A DNA stretch of 64,000 bases from Endomychus coccineus (lineage: Eukaryota > Arthropoda > Insecta > Coleoptera > Endomychidae): positions 78,611,978-78,675,977 of the forward strand of contig OY294068.1 of assembly GCA_958510875.1 (NCBI GenBank), read 5' to 3'. The notes under the pieces are model-generated. The model saw only the letters and a list, made by a program, of their open reading frames with translations, was not told where the DNA came from and did not search any database. Made by a program: the position numbers and the translations under genes. Shown here in pieces: positions 1 to 10,322 of the stretch. Within the stretch, counting starts at the first letter, position 1. Every line of letters starts with the position of its first letter.

Positions 1-181
1 CTCGTCAAAACACGGATGAAATTATTTTACGGTTATTTATCTGTAGGTCAAAGACGTTTATAAACATATCAATATAGAGGGGCTTACAATAGCGTACAAA
101 TAAAATTCACCCACAATCCTCCTTGAAATGTAAGATTACTATAAGAAAATAGAGAAAACAACATTCTAGAGGAAGTTTGTC

Positions 182-412
182 TAAATCGTACCACTTTTTA
201 CATTTTATTTTCTTTCTACCTTATATGAAAAACCTGTGCAAAAGTACCATAACCCTGAGAAGTATTGGTTATTTAGACAAGTAAATCTAAATTTTAATCA
301 CTACTATGGTGATATTTTGTGCAAGGTAAAACAATTTTTGTAAAGTGATGCAATCGGTATGATTTAGAAAACCAATTGCCTAAATCGTACCTCCCACTTC
401 CTAAATCGTACC
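182..412 (+). repeat. subterminal iterons of the pogo-like element, left side
   Basis: The motif TAAATCGTACC occurs at 182-192, 381-391 and 402-412. Inverted copies (GGTACGATTT) lie on the other side at 2575-2584, 2599-2608 and 2953-2962, with a degenerate copy near 2936. Repeats of the terminal motif inside both ends look like transposase binding sites. Confidence 0.7.
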
Positions 413-573
413 ACCTTGGTTAAATTTGAAAATAAAATGAATCAATGACTGAAACGGCAAGAATAATTGGAGAAACTTTTTCTTTAATAGGTACAGTTTG
501 TTTTTATACTTCAGGATACAATACTTGGTCATCTTTTTGAAAGCTAGAGAGTTTCTCCTGGTCTGCGTTTGTT

Positions 574-2432
574 TTAAGAACTACAATTTGAGCAAACAAT
601 CTTCTTGATTTTTGCCTTTGAGCCAGCACAACTTTCATGAACCCATTTACTGCAATGCAAGCACTGCACCATGTCTACGATTGAATTTTCCTCGCAAACC
701 AAGCAAAACCACTCTTCAGGTTCGATTTCAATGATGACGTCACTCTGGGCAGACGTTCCAGCTTGGTTAAGGATTGCCAGATTTGGATCCGTCTTTAAAA
801 TGACAGCCTCCTGTGGTTGTTTTTTTCTTGTCGATGTCTTGGTGGTCGACTTCTTTGTTAGAATATGTGACAGATCTGCAACACCTTGACTGGATTTTGT
901 CACTTCAATTTTCTCAGATAAAGGCCTAATTTTCATCTGGAGCTCTCTAACCTTTTCTTTAGCCAGTTTAAGCTCCTGAGCTAGTTGAATTTCATTTTTG
1001 TAGGGGCTACTGGTTAATATAACTGCTTTTTGCTCTTTTGAATTAGTTCCAAGTTTAGATCCATTTCTTTTTTCGGTTGGTTTTGGAAGTGGAGAGATTA
1101 TTTCAATCGGAACATTCAGATTTGAATTTAAACTTATTGACCTATTAGGTGAGGTTAGTTCAACACAAAGAGGCTGATTTTCACCCATGTTAGTCTCTTG
1201 ATCTAAACATTCACTGTCTTCTTGATTACGTGATTAAGTGTTGAGGCATTCTGCTGGCAAAAAGTCTGACTCTTTAAAGATTGAGGAGTCAACTGGCCAT
1301 ACACCACTACACTTGAATCCATTACACGAATTCTCAATCGTCGCAGCCTTGCCATATGCTTTAGTCACTAATTGTGACACTGGTATTGAGTGACTCTTAA
1401 GCCAAGGTTTGTTCGCAGCCATTTTTCTACCGCTTGAGTGAAGTAACCTTTGAAAGGCTTGAAAAATGACCTGTCTAATGGCTGCAGTCGATGCGTTGTG
1501 TGAGCTGGTAACTGAAGCATAATTACTCCAGCATCTCGAGCGATTACCAATGAATGGGTAGAATGGCCATCAAGAAGGAGAAGAAATTTTCTCTCTCTAT
1601 TTGGCTTTACAATATCAATGAAGTGACGAAGCCACTTAACAAACAGTTCTGAATTTATCCATCCGCTCTCTGACACATCAACTAAACTTCCAGGCGGAGC
1701 TCCAACCTTCAATTCATTACACATCCTCATTCTTTTGAGAATAATCGGGGGTGGAATATACATGCCTGCAGCACTTGCACAGCACACAACAGTTGTATTT
1801 ACACCTCTTTCTCCACTCGATATCGACCATACAGCACGCTTCCCTTTCTCAGCTATCACCTTCTGACATTTGTTTTGTACGGTGCTCACGCCTGTCTCGT
1901 CGATATTAAAAATAGTAGTAGCATCAATTTTATTTCCATCAACAGTATTTTTCAAGATTTCAAAGAATTCGTTGACATTTTCTTTAGAAAACCCTTGTGC
2001 CCTTGCCAAGGATGTTGCTTGAGGCTCACGAAGGGAGATATCCTTATGGCGTTTCAAGAAGTTGTAATACCACTTCTTACCAGCGATTTGCTTCTCCTCA
2101 TTAAAAATGTGAGGGATACCATTTCTAAATGCAATTTGAAATGCGAGTCTACGCACGTCCGTTATTGTAAGCCCAAAAAAACACGCTTCTACGTTTTTTA
2201 GATGGTCTACAAGCTGTTGCTCCACATCGGGTGGTAATGTAGAGTGACGCCCCATTGCTTTGGTACCTTCATTGGCCTTTACAGTTTTACTTTCTAAATG
2301 ATGCTTAAGGGTCGGTTTTGAAATTCCGTACTGCCCAGAGCACTGGTTTAAACCCATATCTCCGTTCCTATAAGCAGCTAGAGCTCTCTCCATATCCTCT
2401 TCATTCCACGCTCCATACTTTCTTTTTGCCAT
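574..2432 (-). pseudogene. pogo/Tigger-like transposase with C-terminal PHD-like finger (broken)
   Basis: The start chosen is the MAKRKYGAWNEEDM methionine at 2432; the frame opens slightly upstream. Order of parts: a psq-type helix-turn-helix over the first 45 residues, a CENP-B-like DNA-binding segment, then a DDE catalytic core with FNIDETGV, LLLLDGHSTHS and LQPLDRSF carrying the three acidic residues. A one-base loss near 1382 moves the remainder into another frame, and an in-frame TAA at 1234-1236 separates the last part. The carboxyl end (574-1188) has coiled-coil character and finishes in a C4HC3-type pattern (CLVC, QCLHC, WVHESC, CSNC). The PHD-like tail may aid chromatin targeting, which is inference. 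Family assignment is firm. Confidence 0.85.
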
Positions 2433-2978
2433 TCTGAAACACAAGAATTGTGTTACAAACAAGTCCGCTATTTTATTTATTTAAAAAACAAACTAATCCT
2501 AGCAATCTAAAATTATTCATAGACAAAAATGACAAATATGGAACATGTAATGTAAAGGGCTCCCAAATAGTACCGGTACGATTTGAGAAACCATTAGAGG
2601 TACGATTTAGGCAACTGTGACTCTCGGCAAACACAGCCTTATTTCTAACCTCACACACACATGGAAGCACAAACCGGTCCATCAAAACACTATATTAACG
2701 CTAGTTTTGCAAACTAATAATAAACTACATTAGTACGTACCTTGATAGTCACTACGTTATTACGAAAAAGGTTCCAAAACACTATCAACTAGCTCGAAAA
2801 GAGAAAATCGTTCACCACTACTTAGAGAGTAACCGCATGCGCACCAAACTTTGTCTCGTCACTACAACCAAGCTCTAGTTGCTAGTAGAGCCGCACGAGC
2901 GCTGTAATCACTTTATTTCTTATTAAAATTAAGGTGGTAAGATTTAGGAGGCGGTACGATTTTGGCAACTCTCCTCTA

Positions 2979-3242
2979 CATACCTTACTTTATTCTTAGA
3001 ATCAGATCACAAAGTATATTTAAATCCCATATTGTAATTGTATTCAATAATACAGTTGGGCTTTACCGAGAGCTTTACAATTTTCTCTCCTGTTAGGTGA
3101 TTTGTTTTGCCAGTGTCTTTCATTTCAGCAGTATAACAACACTAAAAGGTTATCTGTGGATTGATATATTACTTCATCACGATTAATTTTTTCTCCAAGT
3201 TTCGGCATGTACTTTCTTATGGTCTTTACTGTACCGCTTGTG
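2979..3242. other. unassigned spacer between two transposons
   Basis: AT-rich sequence between the TA duplication of the pogo-like element and the A-rich tail of the next retrotransposon. I see no coding frame or repeat that I can name. Confidence 0.5.
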
Positions 3243-5215
3243 TTTTTTTGTTTTTGTTTTTGTTTTTGCGTAGAGGAGAAATCTTGCATAGACGCCTTGG
3301 GTGTCCGTGCCCCCGGCTGGGCCGGATTTTTACCGACTAAAACCCCTCCTCCGTGAGGTTGGTTCTCCATCCTGAGGGGAGCCCCACTGCACTGCGGTCA
3401 TTATAGTCCTATTGTACCCTCACACGTTGCTACCTCCCCATCAGTCCGGTGTATTCTATGAATTTCAGTAGCCTGATTGCACTGACACAGCACATGCATA
3501 GGTGTATCATCTTCCACGCCGCAACCCCTGAAAGTAGGCTGATCTAACAGACCCATCGTGCAGAGGTGTTGTTGCATGGGGCGTGTCCAGTCAGGAATGC
3601 AACAAGATTCCGTATTTCTTGTCTGCTGAACGTCAGCAGATTTTTCACTCGTTGCTGCTGGAGATCAGTCGCTTGGAGTGCGACATACGGGGCAGCTCCC
3701 TCCAGTAGGCACGGTATCTCGAGCCAATTTTGGATTACAGATTTCGCTGTGGCATGAGAAATGCCACAGGTTGGCTCTGGTCAAATCAGTGGTTTTTCCG
3801 CCCCCGCTTTAGCGAGTGCGACGGCAGTTTCTGTCCCTTCTCGTTTGGTTTCCTCAGACTCTTACACGAGTGTTACTCCATTGGGGTTATCACTAGTGCC
3901 GTTAGTTCTTTAACGCAATCAAGTACACATTGTGAGGTAATTGTGTATTACTCCGGTGCCTTGAGCACTGTCAGATTGCTCACTATGATTGTGATGTGTC
4001 TATTTTCATAGGCCCCTAGGTCCGTTTTCTCGACTATTCCAGCACCCGTACTTTTTTCCGTCTTGGTGCCTTCGGTAAGCCAAATGGAATCCCCGGTATC
4101 ATATGAGGACTGCCCCCATCGTTCTTCCGCCCATACAAGGTTTGAATCATGAAAGACACGGAAGTTCTGTGAACCTTGATCCTGTCGGATCTCATCCCCA
4201 ATGGCGCAGGTGATCCGAACAATTCGAGGATGCTTCGGTCTTTTTGGTCAGCTTTTCTTTGGGTGTTAAGATCGAAGCTATACGCTCCTCTTATGGCCTC
4301 TGTCTGAACGGAGAGGTGCAGTGGCTCCAACCCCAACAGCTTCTCCATCGCAGCCGTTGGGGTGGTAGACATTGCACCTGTTACTCCTAAGTATGCCAGC
4401 CTCTGAACTCTGTTCAGTGAATGCTGGGATGCTTTGGTTTTTGTTTTTGGCCACCGCACGATTGCGGCGTATGTCACAATGGGTCTCACTATGGTTGTGT
4501 ACACCCAGTGTACCATGCGTGGAGTGAGTCCCCAGGCTCTTCCGACTGTACGACGACAGGTTCACAGGGTCCTTATCGCTTTGTTAGCGGTTTTCTCCAG
4601 ATGCTTCCCAAAGATCAGCCTTTTGTCTAGGCTTACCCCCAAGGTACTTGACCGTGTCCGTCATCTTTTCCATACACTCTTGTATTTTTCCAATGTCCTT
4701 TCTCTTTGTGCAGGGTACAATGGTTATTTTCGAAGGATTCACTTTGAGTCCTTCCAATTGATTCGAATGAGGTGTTGTCAAAAGCTCCCTCTATGTCCAG
4801 AAAGCTTGCTAGCGCAATTTCTTTGCATTCCAGCGATTTTTCTGCCCTCTGTATTAACTCGTATACTGCCATTTCACAGGATTTCCCGGTTTGGTAAGCA
4901 TACTGATTGCGATGTAGGAGATTTCTCATAAGAGTTCCATCTCTAACATGCCTGTCGATCAGTTTCTCTAGTGTTTTCAGGAGAAACGAAGTTGGACTGA
5001 TCGGACGGAAAGATTTTGGCTGGGCGTAAGGCTCTCGCCCTGACTGGTATAAATACCAGTAGTGTAATAGGGGGGATACTGTGACACTTCGATGGCATGT
5101 CCATCCACATGTGTCCACCGACTGTAATTTTTTGTGGTATGTTATCAATGACCAGAGGGTATGGAAAAGAGTCTTTACCAATGTCCAGAGGCTGTTGAAG
5201 AAGAGGTTTATGGTA
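3243..5215 (-). mobile_element. non-LTR retrotransposon, 5'-truncated and internally deleted
   Basis: Reading the minus strand, reverse transcriptase, RNase H and a 3' untranslated segment follow in order and end in an A-rich tail made of CAAAAA units (3243-3272). The 5' end is missing: coding similarity starts abruptly near 5215 inside the reverse transcriptase. RNase H and the microsatellite-like tail fit the I/Loa/R1 side of the non-LTR tree. I could not identify a target duplication. Confidence 0.75.
3379..5215 (-). pseudogene. non-LTR reverse transcriptase / RNase H polyprotein remnant
   Basis: The amino part (4755-5181) carries the reverse-transcriptase block SFRPISPTSFLLKTLEKLID and the first catalytic motif ASFLDIEGAFD. 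Within about ten bases it joins sequence from well downstream (GLKVNPSKITIVP, YTTIVRPIVTYAA, 4034-4760), so the segment that should hold the YADD catalytic motif is gone. Further on (about 3400-3850) a decayed RNase H tail is recognisable by a conserved 'VAFLTGHAP'-type block and spaced cysteines. Stops and frameshifts are scattered throughout, so the gene is dead. RNase H places it away from simple Jockey elements. Confidence 0.75.
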
Positions 5216-5589
5216 ACGTGTCCTTAGAGTTTAATTACCTATTATTATTACATAGGTAGACAAGTCTCGACAAGAAATAAATTTAATTATGCAAACTTCG
5301 CATATTTTTGTATAACTTGTTTTTATCAAAAGGTCAAGAGATCAAGATTCATGTTTATCGATAAACTCGTTATGAGAAACTAGGCCAGCGTAGATAAGAT
5401 TTATTTTGCGAGTTTTACATAATCTTCACGTTATCATATCATGCTAATATAATCAAACAGTCAGTTTGTTGTGAAATATCATTTATTTTTAAAATTTGTT
5501 ATTCATAATAAATTCATATTTTGTTTTACGTCATCTTCACGTGTTCACATCATGTTCCTACAATTAAATACTTAGTTCGTTGAGACATA
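5216..5589. other. AT-rich spacer with an imperfect direct repeat
   Basis: No coding frame. A segment of about 65 bp at 5417-5482 is repeated imperfectly at 5528-5593; both copies share ATCTTCACG, ATCATG and a closing ATATCAT. It may lie in the terminal region of the neighbouring Polinton, but I could not find a matching inverted copy at the far end. Confidence 0.4.
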
Positions 5590-6255
5590 TCATGTAGTTT
5601 TTAGAGTAACATTTTTCTCCTGTTGAAGTCTATGCAGTTGCCACTTTTGCCACTCTAAACCTCTTGAATCATTGGTATTATGCAAATATTCAGGTTTTGA
5701 TATAACACCAGAAGTACATTTATTTTCACATACCTCAACTTCATACTTCAAACCTGTAATAACTGTCATACACTTTTTTAAATCAGAACGCACAGCTATT
5801 AATTCTTTTGTAGCGTTATTTAATTGATTTTCCAATGATTCACTTCTATGAAGGTCACCTAGAAGCTGATTTTTCTCGTTTTTACATAACAATATCAATG
5901 ATTCACTTCTATTGAGGTCATGTAGAAGCTGATTTTTTCCATTTTTGCATAGTGATAAATCAACATCACATGTTGTAGACTGTTGAGTTTGATGATGGTT
6001 ATGTTCTACACTCAGATTTTGGTTATTAGTTTCTATATTGTTGTGATTGTTTGAATAACGGTGTGCATAAAGACTTAAATCTGGATATTTTTCTAACAGA
6101 TTATTATATGCTATATGAACTGTTCTATTTCTACTAGATAATTGATGCGATATCATAGCGCTTCCATTTGATGGGACGTAATTAGAAAAAAATACATCTT
6201 CTTGCATCAGATATTGGTTAAGAGAGAGAGAAATAATTAATGTAAAAAGCAACAT
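5590..6255 (-). CDS. unknown Polinton-associated protein, putatively secreted, coiled-coil
   Basis: An intact 221-residue frame. It opens with a hydrophobic stretch (MLLFTLIISLSLNQYL) that looks like a signal peptide, continues through an Asn/His-rich low-complexity middle, and holds two near copies of a block containing LCKN-KNQLL-DL-RSESL at about residues 98-140. A heptad-like region follows with two cysteines near the carboxyl end. It is last in the minus-strand array, downstream of the integrase. I do not recognise the family. An intact frame among broken neighbours is notable. A fibre-like or host-derived protein is possible, but this is inference. Confidence 0.5.
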   Translation of the reverse strand: MLLFTLIISLSLNQYLMQEDVFFSNYVPSNGSAMISHQLSSRNRTVHIAYNNLLEKYPDLSLYAHRYSNNHNNIETNNQNLSVEHNHHQTQQSTTCDVDLSLCKNGKNQLLHDLNRSESLILLCKNEKNQLLGDLHRSESLENQLNNATKELIAVRSDLKKCMTVITGLKYEVEVCENKCTSGVISKPEYLHNTNDSRGLEWQKWQLHRLQQEKNVTLKTT

Positions 6256-6403
6256 CGTTTTCGAATGAATAACAAATTAATTAGAATTTTAAGTTTATAT
6301 AAATTTTAATAAGAAAAAAAAATCAAGTAGAAATGGTGGGGATGTGTTATTATTTTAAAAGCTGATAAATAATTTCTTTATGATTTAAAGTCAAAGTGTA
6401 AAA

Positions 6404-6583
6404 ATGAAGAAGGTGTCTATACGTGAAGACTATAATGAAGTTCATAAAATGATAGTTTGGGAATTTGCATACAGACTTGCACGAAAATCAGATTGGTGTC
6501 AGGCTGCTGTAGATCGATCACGGTTTCAAAGGAGAATTAGCAACCTTGAATGTATTTTAGGGAGTGTTGAATATGAAACATAG
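6404..6583 (+). CDS. small unknown protein, plus strand inside the Polinton
   Basis: A 59-codon frame from ATG to TAG, opposite in direction to the surrounding array, in the gap between the unknown secreted-type gene and the integrase. It is charged, with two tryptophans and two cysteines and no hydrophobic segment. No family recognised. Its length allows chance occurrence, so support is weak. Confidence 0.3.
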   Translation: MKKVSIREDYNEVHKMIVWEFAYRLARKSDWCQAAVDRSRFQRRISNLECILGSVEYET

Positions 6584-6655
6584 AATGTTTACCTATTCTA
6601 AAATATATTTTAAATAAAAAGAATAAGAAAAAATAAAAAGTTAATTATTAAAAGT

Positions 6656-7578
6656 TTAATTTACATCGTTTTTATTTATCCAACTATTATGTTTATTATC
6701 AAAACCTAACCACTTTACAAATATTTTATCACCCTTGCGTCTTAACACTTTCTCAACTAAATAAACTTCAGGATATTTAACTTTCTGCATTTCCATTCCA
6801 TAAAAACCCCCACTGATTGTTTCACCTTTTTCATCTTGTAAAATGTAGGTTGTTGGGTTGGTGAGCTTAACACATCTTTAACAGAAAAAACGTCATTTGA
6901 CCAGTTTGGGGTGTAACCCTTCGTAAATACACCTCGAAATTTGCTAATTCTAACTGTATCACCTACTTTGTATTTTTATCAGCTAATTTTATATTGCTGT
7001 ATACTATATTCAATAGATGTTTTTCATTGCTAATGTTAACTTCAGAGGGTTTCATTCCAATTGTTCGATGTTTCTTGTTGTTGTATGTTTGAACGATTGA
7101 ATCCAATAGTGTTAGCCATTTATATGACCCCTGTAAGCTGAATTTTTTATACATTAAATTTTTCAAAGTTCTATTCACCCACCCGTTCAACTATACAAGC
7201 TTTTTTGATGCTGTATACATGATAATGATTTATGCTATGTTTCAACATTAACTTCTTAAATTCAGAGTTGAGAAATTGTTTACCCATGTCAGTTTGCAAA
7301 TTTGTAGGTGACTGTTGCTTAAGTATTTTACTCATAGCTGTGGTAACATCTGAGGCTGATTTTGATTTAACTGGTAATGCCCACACATATTTTGAAAAAC
7401 AATCGATAACAACCAAAATATAACGGAAGCCACGATTTTCCTTAGAATAGGGAATCATTTCTACTAAATCTGCTTGAAATAGATCATACAATCCTTTAAT
7501 TATTACTCTACGTCTTTTGAAATTGATTCTTGCAGGCTTATGCAATTCTTCAACAATCTGCCCTTTAACTTTAGACAT
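6656..7578 (-). pseudogene. Polinton retroviral-type integrase with chromodomain (frameshifted)
   Basis: The amino part (7171-7578) carries the catalytic core: an aspartate in LFQADLVEM, the block GFRYILVVIDCFSKYVWALP, a second aspartate in NLQTDMGKQF, and the glutamate in IVER about 33 residues further. Frames then change near 7180 and again near 6860. The last segment (to the stop at 6656) contains YLVEKVLRRKGDKIFVKWLG and an HNSWI motif, a chromodomain. Core plus C-terminal chromodomain is typical of Polinton integrases, which insert the element and may use chromatin marks to choose sites. At least two frameshifts make this copy inactive. Confidence 0.85.
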
Positions 7579-7580
7579 AT

Positions 7581-8030
7581 CTAAATTTTATGTTTCACTA
7601 ACATATGACAAATAAAACTATGAATTTTTAATGGTGAAATTCTCTTGAATGAAATCGTATCTTTAAGTTGTAATTTATATCCTATCAGAGTGTTTTTTGT
7701 GTACTCATTATTATTGATTAAGATTAGCAAAAGCGGATGAGAAATGCGAACATCTACCACAATTGCAGACTCAAGAGGAAATGAGTAGGTGGAGTTATCA
7801 TCAATTTTTAAATGGAATATTCCATTATTTGATATCGTATCACCCTCAAAACAAATATTCATAAACCCCCATTTTTCTATTTTCATAAGCTTATCAACAT
7901 ATTTTTTATTAACACCATCATCATCATCTTCAGGATCACCTACATTGATAAGTTTATTTTCATTTAGATCGAGTTCACTTGAAATTGTTACAATACTATC
8001 TGCGGATCTTCCAAATTTATCTATAGCCAT
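7581..8030 (-). CDS. unknown Polinton protein with phage tail-fibre-like linker motif
   Basis: An intact 149-residue frame only two bases from the integrase start. The segment ending GVNKKYVDKL, preceded by an acidic run (GDPEDDDDG), resembles the 'VNKKYVD' linker seen before fibre or collagen-like segments of viral attachment proteins. The rest is predicted beta-rich and has no family I can name. Position between integrase and a DUF8207-like gene suggests a virion accessory role, which is inference. Confidence 0.5.
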   Translation of the reverse strand: MAIDKFGRSADSIVTISSELDLNENKLINVGDPEDDDDGVNKKYVDKLMKIEKWGFMNICFEGDTISNNGIFHLKIDDNSTYSFPLESAIVVDVRISHPLLLILINNNEYTKNTLIGYKLQLKDTISFKRISPLKIHSFICHMLVKHKI

Positions 8031-8035
8031 GATTA

Positions 8036-8715
8036 TTATTCAATAATGTTCGCTTCACGTAGTTCTTCAATTATAGAATTAATTTCGTTGGTATGACCTG
8101 TATGGCCAGCAGTCTGAGATGCAACTAATACTTTAAGACGTTCAACTAACTCATTTGAATCGTCCCAATATGTGTACTCAATCGGATTATTAGTCACATC
8201 CATTAGCATACCTTTACCAATCTTTTTAGTTGGAGTGTTTTTTGGCTTTACTCCTGCTATTAATGAATATTTATATGATCTACTTCCCGTACGTTGTTTT
8301 TTGTAAACATTAGAATCTGGCTTATTTTTAAATATCAGTTCGTAAAGTCCTGGTGTACCTGTATACTTCAATCCATCTATATAAATATTAGACTTCTTGA
8401 AATCGATTTCCTTATTTTCAATTTTCAATATTCCCTCACCGACATTGTATACTCCATACTTGTTATCAAATTCCCCTTTGACATCTTGAAACATTCCTCT
8501 AACATATTTTCCCGGTAAGGGATCCAATTTTTCATAATAATCACGAAAAAATATTTCTGCTCCAGCTGGTTTAGTTGTAGAAAGATTAACATCCTCATCC
8601 TCCTCATCCTCTTCCCCACTATCAATATCAGAATCCGATTCAAAAAGTTTGTTTTTACTTGATGAAGCAATTTGTGGTGATGTTTTAATGGAAGCGTTGA
8701 TGTTTTCTGGTTTAA
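8036..8715 (-). pseudogene. Polinton accessory protein (DUF8207-like), C-terminal part
   Basis: This is the carboxyl two thirds of a gene cut by a Harbinger insertion. It has an acidic serine/aspartate stretch, then a conserved block with KYGVYNVGEGILKIENKEI, YTGTPGLYELIFKN and GMLMDVTN. The pattern matches an uncharacterised insect family usually labelled DUF8207; that name is from memory and unverified. The open frame appears to start upstream at 8824, but the first residues come from the Harbinger terminal repeat, not from this gene. The amino part resumes at 12012. Confidence 0.6.
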
Positions 8716-8950
8716 AGACCGTATTACAGTTCGCAATTCTTGTTGCAATAGTATTGCAGCAATACACTGACCTTGGCAAGAGCTGGCATGCAACTTTTAT
8801 GGCAAAACGTTTTACACTTGGCAATTTTTACTTTCTATTGCATACTTCAGTTCACTACCAACCTTAAAAAATATATCAAAATAACTAAAATTTAAGAATT
8901 ATTAATTTGTTCGTTCTATGACTTCTATGTTTATTTAGTTTTATGTAAAA

Positions 8951-10230
8951 ATGAATAGAAAGAAACACAAGAAAAACGTTGCTGCTATAATTAGTATAAT
9001 TATTGCTGCCGCTGCTCTGTTGGCGAGAGAGACCGGAGAAAGAAGACAACGAAGGTGGTGGGTAAGGCCTTGGTTAAACCAAAATAGAGGAAATATTGGT
9101 TTAACTGAAGAGCTCATTGCTACAGATGTAGAAAAGTTTTCAAATTTTCTAAGGATGGATACAAACACCTTTAAAAAACTTTTATCCAAAATTGCTCACA
9201 GAATAAAAAAACAGTCTTTCTGTCGCCAAACTATCTCACCGAAAGATAAACTAATAATAACACTAAGATATCTGGCTACAGGGGAAAGCTTCCGTAGTTT
9301 AATGTATAATTATAGAATATCTGAGAGCACCATATCATTATTTATTCCAACAGTCTGCCAAGCTATATATGAAGAATTGAAAAATGAATATTTAAAGGTA
9401 TGCATTTCTGGCATGGAACAAAAAAGTATTCAAACTACATTTTCCTTGTTTTGCAGGTTCCAACAACTGCTGCAGAATGGTTAGATATTGCTAGAAAATT
9501 TGAAACAATGTGGAATGCACCCAATGTTATCGGTGCATTGGATGGGAAGCACATCGTAATCAAAGCACCAAAAGACCATGGATCTGCCTTTTTTAATTAC
9601 AAGAAAACACATAGCATAGTATTACTTGCTCTAGTTGATGCCGATTATAACTTCACATACATAAATGTAGGCATGAACGGAAGACTTTCAGATGGTGGTG
9701 TGTTTTGGGAGAGTGATTTGGCAAGAGCCCTTGAAGAAAACAGACTCAACTTTCCAGAAGACAAACCTTTACCAGGGAGAAATAAACCAGTGCCGCATGT
9801 AATAGTTGCAGATGCAGCTTTTTCTCTATCCAAATTTATATTAAAACCTTACCCTTTTCGAAATATGTCAAGAGAGCAAAGAATTTTCAACTACAGATTA
9901 AGCAGAGCTCGCCGTGTGGTTGAAAATACATTTGGCATATTAGCTAACCGTTTTAGAGTATTACTTAATACAATACCTTTAAAACCAGAAAAAGCAAAAA
10001 TTATAACCCAAGCATGCTGTGCACTTCATAATTTTCTCAGGCATGAAACAAATAATGCTTATTTACTCAATAATCCAGAAGAAGAAATCGATGGAAGGTA
10101 CAGATTTGTCTTTGGTTTAGGCAGACAGAACTATGGCAGACCCAGAAATGCAGCCCTCGCTATAAGAGAAGAATTTAAAACATATTTCAGTGGATGTGGT
10201 CGAGTGCCTTGGCAGGATGATTTAATTTAA
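8951..10230 (+). CDS. PIF/Harbinger transposase (HARBI1-like), one intron
   Basis: Exon 1 is 8951-9397 and exon 2 is 9457-10230. The 59-bp intron begins GTATGC and ends TTTTGCAG in phase 0, and joining gives 406 residues with no stop. The amino part contains KLIITLRYLATGESFRSL, a helix-turn-helix-like region. Exon 2 holds the catalytic core: VIGALDGKHI (first D), the DADYNFTYINVG segment, and RRVVENTFGIL (glutamate). The enzyme cuts and joins element ends and normally needs the partner MADF/Myb protein for DNA recognition. This is the best preserved transposase in the window. Confidence 0.92.
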
Positions 10231-10322
10231 TGTTTTTTAGTTTTTGAGCAATGGCATAGAAAAAACGAAGTTAATAAATGCTAAATAGTTTTATTAATAT
10301 AAAAAAAAAACACTTTATTATC

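Larger units (their letters stand above)
169..2976 (-). mobile_element. pogo/Tigger-like DNA transposon, complete ends
   Basis: Both ends are visible. The left end reads GAGGAAGTTTGTCTAAATCG and the inverted right end GAGGAGAGTTGCCAAAATCG, giving imperfect terminal inverted repeats of about 27 bp. Each end is flanked by TA (167-168 and 2977-2978), the target duplication expected of the Tc1/mariner/pogo group. Length is 2808 bp. The only gene is a broken minus-strand transposase. Several copies of the terminal motif lie inside each end. The mutated gene and mismatched ends suggest an old, immobile copy. Confidence 0.85.

Noticed and set aside
671..889. Plus-strand frame opposite the pogo transposase tail
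   Set aside because: It is the antisense shadow of the PHD-bearing coding sequence and shows no family pattern.
3125..3370. 81-residue Gln/Lys-repeat protein
   Set aside because: It is the translated 3' untranslated region and CAAAAA tail of the non-LTR element.
8717..8824. Apparent amino end of the DUF8207-like gene extending to 8824
   Set aside because: These codons are the Harbinger terminal repeat; the same sequence appears inverted at the other end of the insert.
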